DNA from: Deltaproteobacteria bacterium
GTDB taxonomy: Bacteria > Desulfobacterota > Binatia > UBA9968
Reading direction: 5' to 3'
Assembly: GCA_016180805.1 (NCBI GenBank)
Contig: JACPAM010000111.1
Coordinates: forward strand, 1-32,323
DNA: 32,323 nucleotides
Shown here: in pieces, positions 21,830 to 28,407 of the stretch
How positions within the stretch are numbered: position 1 is the first letter of the stretch
Layout: each line of letters starts with the position of its first letter
Notes under the pieces: model-generated
Database searches by the model: none
Seen by the model: the letters and a program-made list of their open reading frames with translations, nothing else
Told to the model about the DNA's origin: nothing
Translations under genes and position numbers: made by a program

Positions 21830-22327
21830 CTAAGGGACGACGGTTCCCGGGCGCTGCGGGACCTTGCCCGCGAGTTCGTCCTCGATGTCGCCGAACGATC
21901 CGAACTCATTGGGCACGCTTTTGCGATAGACCTCGGGCGGCACGTTGCAGTAGACCTCGAGCATGTTCCCATCAGGATCAAAAAAATAGATGCTCTTGGT
22001 CACTCCGTGGAAGACCGTGTGGTGAATGCGCACGCCGTTTTCCTTGAAGATCCGGTAGGCTTCCTGAAGCTCGGCAAAGGAGCCCAATTCATAGGCGACG
22101 TGCTCCATCCCCAACTGCTCCGGATTGGGCATGGCGGCGCTCTCTTTGGCCTGGCGGATCGCCAGCACGTGATGGTTGTCTTTCGTGTCGGCGCTGAAGA
22201 AGAGCATGCCTACATCGTTTTCCCCCACGAGGGGAAGGCCCAGGATCTCGGTGAAAAAACGCTTCGAGCGCTGTAGGTCTTTGACCCGCAATACGAGATG
22301 ACCCGTTCGCTTTATCCTGATCGGCAT
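21830..22327 (-). CDS. VOC-family protein, extradiol-dioxygenase/glyoxalase-like
   Basis: This 165-residue protein contains one vicinal-oxygen-chelate domain made of two beta-alpha-beta-beta-beta modules. H10 (TGHLVLRV), H76 (MEHVAYEL) and E124 (GNMLEVYCNVP) match the two-His-one-Glu metal site of type I extradiol dioxygenases, and FFDPDGNMLEVY is a strong VOC signature. Substrate could be a catechol or a glyoxalase-type adduct. About 35 residues after the core (after 130) are a tail specific to this protein. GGGGGG lies about 8 bases before the ATG. It is on the same strand as the TAXI gene, with 77 bp between them, and could be co-transcribed with it. Confidence 0.87.
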   Translation of the reverse strand: MPIRIKRTGHLVLRVKDLQRSKRFFTEILGLPLVGENDVGMLFFSADTKDNHHVLAIRQAKESAAMPNPEQLGMEHVAYELGSFAELQEAYRIFKENGVRIHHTVFHGVTKSIYFFDPDGNMLEVYCNVPPEVYRKSVPNEFGSFGDIEDELAGKVPQRPGTVVP

Positions 22328-22404
22328 CGTTAGTGCCCCCCTTTTCCCAAGGCTTCAGGCGGATGCCTTTTAAGCGCAATTATAGGAAGCTGGCTTCAGA
22401 TATC

Positions 22405-23358
22405 CTAACCGTGCTCTCGGTACCACCGGGCAGCGCCGGGATGGAGCGGTACATCCATCGGCGTGGCATCGGTATCCTGCCCGAGCTGGCCGACCCCCGT
22501 ATACGAGGACTCCCAAAAGATCTCGTCCTTGCGCGCTTCGATAGCCTCGACCACCTTATAAGCGTCCTCATCGGGGAGCGAAGCGCGGGTGTAGAGCGGC
22601 CAGCCGCTATAGTCGAGGCATGCGTGATCTTGCTTCAAGTGGGGGTAGCGACCCGCCGGGATGACGACGCGCCGCCAGCCGATCGCTTCCATCTGGCGAA
22701 AGATCGGCTCTTCTAGCGTGATGGGCTGCATACCGGCGGCGAGCGCTTCGTCGAACCACTGCACTATGCCCTCGTCGAAGATGGCGTCGATCGTGCCGTC
22801 GTGCAAGGCTTTCATCCTGCGCTTGTCACCCGGGGGGCCGTTGAGCTGAAAGCTTCCGCCCCACGATTCGATATCCGAAAGGCTGAAGCCATAGGCCGCA
22901 AGCGCCTGGTCGGTCAGCACCCGCGTCGAGTGGGTTGTGTCCTCACGGATCGAAAGGCGCAGCGGATAACGTTTTTCTTTGATTTCTGCGACGGACTTGA
23001 GGCCCGTGCGCGGATGGACCATAAAGACGAAGCGATCCCAGGAGGGGTAGACAGCCAAAATCCGAACCGGCAGCGGCTCGCTGAACAAGCCGGTGCCCCG
23101 ATAAGCCTGGGTGAGTAGCCCAGATGGATTGACCATGGCCATCTCAAGCTCACCGCGCGCGACCGCATGGGCCAGAATCGGCGAGCCCGTGGACATGCGC
23201 AGCCACGGGCGATACGTCTCTGCGGAGCCGCTCCCTACGACAATGCACATGTCCCGGTTGCCGTAGTAGGGGGTTTCGGGGTTTCCTGCGACGTGAAGAC
23301 CGATTTCCCAGAGAAACTTGGCACGCTGAAAGTTGGCTCCTCGCGGAAGTGGTTCCAT
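22405..23358 (-). CDS. TAXI-family TRAP solute-receptor-like protein lacking a signal peptide
   Basis: This 317-residue protein has the TAXI fold. GSGSAETYRPWLRMSTGSP, ARGELEMAMVNPSGLLTQAYRGTG and the C-terminal VPLHPGAARWYREHG are typical of TRAP TAXI receptors. No hydrophobic signal sequence is present. The start is well fixed by AGGAGGTCGATC just before the ATG, with no extension upstream. It therefore stays in the cytoplasm, unlike ordinary receptors, and no TRAP membrane subunit genes are in the window. It may bind a metabolite inside the cell as a sensor or chaperone, or act enzymatically like other solute-binding-fold decarboxylases. Upstream is the repeat-rich spacer. Confidence 0.85.
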   Translation of the reverse strand: MEPLPRGANFQRAKFLWEIGLHVAGNPETPYYGNRDMCIVVGSGSAETYRPWLRMSTGSPILAHAVARGELEMAMVNPSGLLTQAYRGTGLFSEPLPVRILAVYPSWDRFVFMVHPRTGLKSVAEIKEKRYPLRLSIREDTTHSTRVLTDQALAAYGFSLSDIESWGGSFQLNGPPGDKRRMKALHDGTIDAIFDEGIVQWFDEALAAGMQPITLEEPIFRQMEAIGWRRVVIPAGRYPHLKQDHACLDYSGWPLYTRASLPDEDAYKVVEAIEARKDEIFWESSYTGVGQLGQDTDATPMDVPLHPGAARWYREHG

Positions 23359-23580
23359 GATCGACCTCCTGGATAAAATGGCTGGCCCGGAACCCTTTTT
23401 ATGTTTAGTTGGGTGCAGTTGTCAAACAGGCTGGCGAAGGAAGCGGGAGCTCCGTTCGGGGACCCGCCTCTCGCACCGAAGGCGATGGGCCTGCGCTTTT
23501 GCCGAACCGTTCAGTCTCGGCGCCTTCGGCTTGCTCGGCAGGCCCCCTCACTCTGAGACGGAGTAGCCGGAAGCGACCGA

Positions 23581-23670
23581 GGGAAGCGCGAGCGAAGCTG
23601 CGGACGTCCGATTACAAACGCTATGACTCATGGCACAGGCCCATCGGCCGCAGCCGAGAGCGCGCTTCCC
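23581..23670. repeat. 90-bp dispersed hairpin element, copy C (best paired)
   Basis: GGGAAGCGCG (23581-23590) pairs perfectly with CGCGCTTCCC (23661-23670). The inner GCTGCGG (23597-23603) pairs with CCGCAGC (23648-23654). A 6-by-6 unpaired patch separates the stems and the terminal loop is 44 nt. Relative to copy A the fourth stem pair is A-T here and G-C there, so both sides changed together. Confidence 0.78.
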
Positions 23671-23935
23671 GAGGGAGCTTATTCCACCGACCGCGGCCCG
23701 ACGGCTCGGTCGCTTCCAGGCAGCACGATGGCTCACCGGTCTCGGCGGCAAGCCTCTCTGTCCGAGGGCAATGCGCCTCTACCTTGAGGAGGCCTTCAAA
23801 CGAAACAATCGGTGTGAGCACCGATGAAGAAACGCGCTACGATCTGCCAAGCACCACAGACGTCATTGGAGCTTCACGTCCGGTGCCCTCGTCCGTCGCG
23901 GCTCGCCCCCTCGACCGCGACTTTTTCCTTCGAAG

Positions 23936-23978
23936 CCCGAAGGGAAGCGCGAGCGAAGCTGCGGACAAGCCCTTCGGG
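23936..23978. repeat. Truncated hairpin copy D embedded in a second inverted repeat
   Basis: Bases 23942-23966 match only the left arm of copy C (GGGAAGCGCG through GCTGCGGAC). The flanks CCCGAAGGG (23936-23944) and CCCTTCGGG (23970-23978) form a perfect 9-bp stem around it, so the fragment has been recast as a smaller hairpin. Confidence 0.6.
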
Positions 23979-23996
23979 ATTTCAAATGGCAAATTT

Positions 23997-24025
23997 CAGA
24001 TCTCAGATTTGAGATATGAGATCTG
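23997..24025. repeat. AT-rich inverted repeat
   Basis: CAGATCTCA (23997-24005) and TGAGATCTG (24017-24025) are perfect inverted 9-mers, followed by further GATCTGAG alternations. It resembles in style, though not in sequence, the AT-rich repeats at 4205 and 12731. Confidence 0.6.
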
Positions 24026-24143
24026 CGATCTGAGATTCCGAGCCAGGCGAGGACAGCCTATCGGCCGCCCTTCGATTTTACTCAGGGTGGTGAGTTTATC
24101 GAACCACGGCCTGATGGATCGGCCCCCGTAGAAGAAAATTCTC

Positions 24144-24173
24144 TTGACAACTGTCCCGGTGGGGTCGGAGAAT
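24144..24173 (+). promoter_or_regulatory. Promoter of the NMT1-like binding-protein gene
   Basis: TTGACA (24144-24149) is followed after 18 bases by GAGAAT (24168-24173). A start near 24180 leaves a 20-nt leader that contains the AAGGAGC ribosome site. It begins at the track's ATG 24144 region, a further reason to place the true start later. Confidence 0.45.
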
Positions 24174-24200
24174 CGCCTGGTGGAAAGGAAGGAGCTTCCA

Positions 24201-25208
24201 ATGTCACACTCCCGCGCCGCGTATCCAGTAGTGTTCGGTTGTCTTTTGGCTTCACTCCTTTTTCCGGCTGCATGGGCCGATGCTGCCGCTCCCATGGAAA
24301 AAGTCGTCATCGCCTTTGCCGGTTTTAATGAGAGGAGCGGATTTCTCTTCGTTGCCAAGGACCAGCGCTTTTTTGAAGAGCAGGGATTGGATGCCCAGAT
24401 CGTGCAGGTGCGCAGCGGGCCTATCGCCATATCGGCGCTGGCGGCTGGCGACGCTCAATTCTACGCTGCCTCCGCCACGGGCGCCACCCTTGGGGCGATG
24501 GCCGGGGGATTGGATGTGGTCTTCCTCGCCGGCATAGTCAATAAACTTGACGGGGATTTCGTCGTCTCACCCAAGATCAAGAGCCCATCTGACCTCAAAG
24601 GCAAGATCCTGGGCGTGCAGAGTCTGGGCGGTGGGATTTGGATGTTTACGATGTTGGCCCTCGACCACTGGGGCCTGGTACCGGAGCGAGACAAAATACA
24701 GTTCAGGGTCGTCGGAGATCAGGCGGTCATAGCCCAATCTATTTTAACCGGGACGGTGGATGCTGCCTATTTGGGTTATACGTTCAGTAAAGTGGTGCAG
24801 CGCCAGGGATACCACGTACTGGCCGATCTTGCCAAACTCGACATTCCATATCAAGGGATTGGCGTTCTAGCCCGCAGGGGGTTTATCGCTCAGTCCCCTG
24901 AGGTTGCGGAAAAAACGCTCAGGGCATTGGTGAAAGCGATCGTCTATTTTCAGGATCCGGCAAACAAAAAGTCGGTGACGGGGATTCTGGCCAGGTGGCT
25001 GCGGTTGCAGCGTATGGAGGATGCTGAAGCAGGATACGAGATGATCAAGGGTCTCTATGACCGTCGCATCTTTCCCACCAGGGAGGGGCTGCTGAATACC
25101 CAACGCGTCCTCAGCAGAGTCGATCAAAAATTCTCGCGCCTTAAGGTAGAAGATATTGCCGATGATCGGATTGTGCGCAAGCTCGAAAGAGAAGGGGTCT
25201 TTAAATAA
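24201..25208 (+). CDS. ABC-transporter substrate-binding protein, NMT1/SsuA/THI5-like
   Basis: This is a 335-residue secreted protein. I start at 24201, not the track's 24144, because AAGGAGC precedes this ATG and the product then begins with a clear Sec signal (residues 1-28, hydrophobic VVFGCLLASLLFPAAWADA with cleavage near ADAAA). The mature part has the periplasmic-binding fold: FLFVAKDQRFFEEQGLDAQI, SALAAGDAQFYAASATGA, LKGKILGVQSLGG and a domain with DAAYLGYTFSKVV. Family ligands include sulfonates, taurine, nitrate and pyrimidines. No permease or ATPase gene is adjacent, so it is an orphan receptor here. Its own promoter is visible at 24144. It converges with the M20 hydrolase gene. 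Confidence 0.9.
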   Translation: MSHSRAAYPVVFGCLLASLLFPAAWADAAAPMEKVVIAFAGFNERSGFLFVAKDQRFFEEQGLDAQIVQVRSGPIAISALAAGDAQFYAASATGATLGAMAGGLDVVFLAGIVNKLDGDFVVSPKIKSPSDLKGKILGVQSLGGGIWMFTMLALDHWGLVPERDKIQFRVVGDQAVIAQSILTGTVDAAYLGYTFSKVVQRQGYHVLADLAKLDIPYQGIGVLARRGFIAQSPEVAEKTLRALVKAIVYFQDPANKKSVTGILARWLRLQRMEDAEAGYEMIKGLYDRRIFPTREGLLNTQRVLSRVDQKFSRLKVEDIADDRIVRKLEREGVFK

Positions 25209-25282
25209 GACGAACTTTGCCACCGCGTTGTGCTCGCCGATTTAACGACGCTGACGCTCAGAAAAAACAGGGCCGCGCGAGC

Positions 25283-26539
25283 CTAAGGTTTCTCCCCACC
25301 GCAGAGCGACGCGGCGGTGAGGGCGTAGACTTTCGTTGCGGTCACCAGATCGGAAATCTTCATGGCGCGGTTTCCCGCCCCGCTCAGCGCCTCTCTCTGC
25401 CGCGGCGGCCCGTAGCAAACCGACGGTATTCCGACTTCGTTAAAGACATTGAGGTCGCGCCACATGCTAAGTTCCGCCGAAGGCGGTGCGGGAGGATCGC
25501 TCCGGAAAATCTCCCGGTGGGCCGCTTCGAGCGCGTGGATCAGGGGCTCGGCGTTCTTCGCGATGTAGCCACGTGAGTACTGGTACGTCGTGACTTCACA
25601 GTCGAGCTCCAAGCGGCGGGTGAGCCCCATGATTTCTCTCATGACGGCCCGGGGATTCTTGCCTGGGACGATTCTCGCATCTAGGTAAATGTCGCACTGC
25701 CCGCCCGAGCCGCGGACTTGGATGACCTGTGCCTTGGGAATGATCGTGCCGCCGTCAAACTCGCACTTTTCCTTTTGCTCGTAGTTCTTAGCCCACTCTT
25801 CCAGCGCGAGCACGACATGGGCCATTTTCACAAACGCGTTCGGGTGCTCTTTGACATTCATGCCCCGCTCGAGCCTCGGCGTGTAGACCTCTTTCCCCTG
25901 CACCCGTATCTTGAACCACGCGGCGCCGCATTCGGCCTTGACGATGCCGAAGCCCGAGGTCTCACCGACCAGCGCGTAGTCGGCGGTCACGCCGCGGTCG
26001 ACCAGCCATTTGGTGCCGAATCCTTCGCCCGGGTAGTTGATCCCTTGGTGTTCATCGACCGAAGGAGCTCCGGTCTCAAAGGCAACTCCGGTGATCGTAA
26101 GATCGCCCCTGAGCCGGAAGCCCGCCCGTTTGATGGCCCTGGCCGCGATCATGAAGGCGCAAAGCTGCGCCTTATCGTTGATGACGCCCTTGCCGAAGAT
26201 GAGATCCCCCTCCACCCACGCCCCTTCGATTTTTCGCTCCGCCTCCGTTGCCTCCGGTCCTAACTCCTTTCCGGTATCCGTGTGGGCGTTGAGGATGAGA
26301 CTTGTGCCGTTGCCGGTTCCGGGGATCGTGCCCACCGCGTTCACGCTCTGCTCGGTGATCGATTGGAGCCCTGCATCCATACCGTTTTTCTTCAGCCACG
26401 CAACAACCTCCTCTCCAACCTTCCGTTCCTTGCCGTGGGGACTCGGCGTATTGCCGAGATGGAGGCAGAGTTCGACAAGATCTTCGCGGTCCGCGTCGAT
26501 CATGGTCAAGAGCGCTTCACGGTCTTTTTCGTTCCGCAT
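25283..26539 (-). CDS. M20-family metallohydrolase (ArgE/DapE-like)
   Basis: This 418-residue cytoplasmic protein has the M20 fold with an inserted dimerisation domain (about 205-320). Visible site residues are H86 and D88 in NAHTDTG, D122 in GKGVINDKAQ and E193 in LVGETSG. The usual DEE catalytic block is not standard. E155 (AFETGA) and E163 (VDEHQG) are the candidates, with an unusually long stretch before GTKWLV. The C-terminal position normally holding a metal-binding His reads GAGNRAMKISDLV. The enzyme probably deacylates an N-acyl amino acid or cleaves an amide, but with an altered second metal site. GAGGAGG lies just before the ATG. No arginine or lysine pathway genes are nearby. Confidence 0.85.
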   Translation of the reverse strand: MRNEKDREALLTMIDADREDLVELCLHLGNTPSPHGKERKVGEEVVAWLKKNGMDAGLQSITEQSVNAVGTIPGTGNGTSLILNAHTDTGKELGPEATEAERKIEGAWVEGDLIFGKGVINDKAQLCAFMIAARAIKRAGFRLRGDLTITGVAFETGAPSVDEHQGINYPGEGFGTKWLVDRGVTADYALVGETSGFGIVKAECGAAWFKIRVQGKEVYTPRLERGMNVKEHPNAFVKMAHVVLALEEWAKNYEQKEKCEFDGGTIIPKAQVIQVRGSGGQCDIYLDARIVPGKNPRAVMREIMGLTRRLELDCEVTTYQYSRGYIAKNAEPLIHALEAAHREIFRSDPPAPPSAELSMWRDLNVFNEVGIPSVCYGPPRQREALSGAGNRAMKISDLVTATKVYALTAASLCGGEKP

Positions 26540-26669
26540 AACTGTCCTCCTCGTGCATGCCTAGCTTACTTTGCCCTATCGCACGGGTCAACGTGTGTAT
26601 TGAAAGCGGCTCCAGGACACTGATTTGCAGCGACCAAAAGACTCCACTATGCTACAGGGACTTTAATTT

Positions 26670-27095
26670 ATGGCGGCCGCAGGACAACCGGAAAAGAGTG
26701 TGGTAAGCGTTGTGGCGGAGCTGCTTCGCGAGGTGACCTCTCTTCCCGATATGCTCTTCGTCATGGGCAAGGGGCCGCAAGCCGTGATGGAGGCCTGGGT
26801 CGATAGCGCGAAAACACGGGTGGGCGCTGAGCGAGATTGGGTGGCGGTCGAGTGCGAAGCCTGGCACTGCCATCTCGATGTTTCCTCGATCGCTTGCCTC
26901 CGTTTCGTCGAAGAGAAAGACGTCCACGATCCCACGCGGAAAGCTTTCAGCGTCCGCTTTCTTGGCAGTGATGGTGAACCTTATCTGATGGTCTTTTTCG
27001 GCAAGATGTATGATGACGCGGGCGCGTTGCGGTCTGACAAGCTTGCTCTGTTTCGATCGCTGCAGAAAAAGTACGAGTTGACCGAGGCCGACTAG
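26670..27095 (+). CDS. Unknown small protein coupled to an MFS carrier
   Basis: This 141-residue soluble protein opens with a helix (VVSVVAELLREVTSLPDMLFVMGKG) followed by alternating strands (RDWVAVECEAWHCHLDVSSIACLRFVEE; KAFSVRFLGSDGEPYLMVFFGKMYDD). The AFSVRFLxxDGEPYLxVFFG part vaguely recalls ChuX/HemS-type heme proteins, but I cannot assign a family. AGGGA lies 9 bases before the ATG. The stop TAG is followed directly by the ATG of the MFS gene, so the two are translationally coupled and probably act together. A weak promoter (TTGCAG, 17 bases, TATGCT at 26648) lies immediately upstream. Confidence 0.8.
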   Translation: MAAAGQPEKSVVSVVAELLREVTSLPDMLFVMGKGPQAVMEAWVDSAKTRVGAERDWVAVECEAWHCHLDVSSIACLRFVEEKDVHDPTRKAFSVRFLGSDGEPYLMVFFGKMYDDAGALRSDKLALFRSLQKKYELTEAD

Positions 27096-28349
27096 ATGGC
27101 TCAGCCGACGACCTCTTCGTTCAAGCGATATGGCCTGGTCGGTCTCGGGTTTGCCCACCTCGGAGTCAGCCGCGGGGTTCATGGCACGTTCAGCGTGTTC
27201 TATGTCGCTTTTATCGAAGCCTTTGGCTGGTCGCGAGCCGCGGCTGCCGGGGCGCTCTCGCTCGCGGTCATCACCGAGGGCCTTTCCTTACCCCTGGTCG
27301 GCTCCTTCACGGATCGCCTCGGCCCGCGGCGGACCTTGCTGCTCGGCGGGGTCACCCTAGCTCTGGGCTTGGGATTCACTGCAACGGTTTCATCCCTCTG
27401 GGAGCTCTACTTTTGGCTCGGATTGGTGACCGCGTTGGGATTGGGGTTGATCGGAATGGTCCCTCACATCGCCATTCTGTCGCGCGAATTCTCCGCGCGG
27501 CGTGGAACGGCTTTGGGGCTCGCCTTTGCGGGCGGCGGATTCGGTATCATGATCTTGGTCCCGCTCTCCCAGGTGCTTATCAGCCGATGGGGATGGCCTA
27601 CGGCGTACGTGGGCCTCGCTGTCCTGGCCGCGGCACTGGTGATCCCGCCGGTCCTGCTCTTTTTTCCTGCAGCGCCCTCGGCAGCTCCTGCGGCTCGGGC
27701 GCACGGATCGGTGAATGGAAAAGACTGGACTGTGGCCCAGGCGCTTAGAAGCTTGGTCTTCTGGCTGCTTTTTGGTGCGCGTGTTTTGGCCAGCATGGGG
27801 AACCAGATCATCGTTACCCACCAGATTGCCTACGCCGTGGATGTTGGATTCTCCAAGCTGTTTGCTGCCTCGATTTTCGGACTTATGGGTATCTCCAGCA
27901 TCTTTGGCAGGATTTTTTTCGGCTATCTTACCGACCGGATCAAGGGAGAAGCCGCGTTCACTTGGGTTCAGGTGGTCTCTGTGCTTGGCATTGTCGCGCT
28001 CCTGCTTCTCAAAGACGATTCCCTTCCGGAGCTCCTGTACGCCTACGCGATTTTCTACGGTCTCGGACAGGGTTCGCGGGCGCTGGTGCTTTCCGCAATC
28101 TCCGCGGACATCTTTTTGGGCAGGAGCTTTGGCGCGATCCTGGGATATTTCACCCTTAGCATCGGGATCGGGGGAGCCATGGGATCGTGGTTGGGAGGCT
28201 TCATTCACGATGTGACCGGGAGCTATACCAGTGCCTTTGCAATTGCCGTTCTCTGTTTTATCGTTTCCGTGGTCGCGGTCTGGGTGACCCGGCGAATGAT
28301 TATTGCGCAGGCCAAAGGTCAGGAGATGGCCTCTTGCGGCGGGCGCTGA
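27096..28349 (+). CDS. Major facilitator superfamily transporter, OFA-like
   Basis: This 417-residue inner-membrane protein has about 12 hydrophobic segments in two six-helix halves separated by a polar loop near 200-215 (AAPAARAHGSVNGKDWTVAQ). The motif A region GSFTDRLGPRRTLLLGG lies between helices 2 and 3. The start VHGTFSVFYVAFIEAFGWSRA resembles oxalate/formate-antiporter-type and monocarboxylate carriers, which suggests transport of an organic acid. The ATG abuts the stop of the small unknown gene, with GAGG inside that gene as its ribosome site. A ThDP enzyme gene follows after 58 bp on the same strand, so carrier and enzyme may share a substrate. Confidence 0.92.
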   Translation: MAQPTTSSFKRYGLVGLGFAHLGVSRGVHGTFSVFYVAFIEAFGWSRAAAAGALSLAVITEGLSLPLVGSFTDRLGPRRTLLLGGVTLALGLGFTATVSSLWELYFWLGLVTALGLGLIGMVPHIAILSREFSARRGTALGLAFAGGGFGIMILVPLSQVLISRWGWPTAYVGLAVLAAALVIPPVLLFFPAAPSAAPAARAHGSVNGKDWTVAQALRSLVFWLLFGARVLASMGNQIIVTHQIAYAVDVGFSKLFAASIFGLMGISSIFGRIFFGYLTDRIKGEAAFTWVQVVSVLGIVALLLLKDDSLPELLYAYAIFYGLGQGSRALVLSAISADIFLGRSFGAILGYFTLSIGIGGAMGSWLGGFIHDVTGSYTSAFAIAVLCFIVSVVAVWVTRRMIIAQAKGQEMASCGGR

Positions 28350-28407
28350 GTTGGACTATGTTTCCGATGAATTTATTCGTAGGGTTTTATTCGGAAAGGA
28401 GTAAGTC

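Larger units (their letters stand above)
23359..24200. other. 842-bp spacer with hairpin copies C and D
   Basis: No gene is supported here. Track ORFs across it (23409-24131 and others) are repeat-derived and low-complexity. It holds hairpin copies C and D, a segment at 23733-23772 similar to 5783-5822, the 16-bp CTCGCCCCCTCGACCG at 23902-23917 shared with 5842-5857, an AT-rich inverted repeat and a promoter near its right end. Confidence 0.7.

Noticed and set aside
23409-24131. 240-residue plus-strand ORF in the spacer
   Set aside because: It crosses hairpin copies C and D and an AT-rich inverted repeat, shows no protein-like composition, and has no ribosome site.
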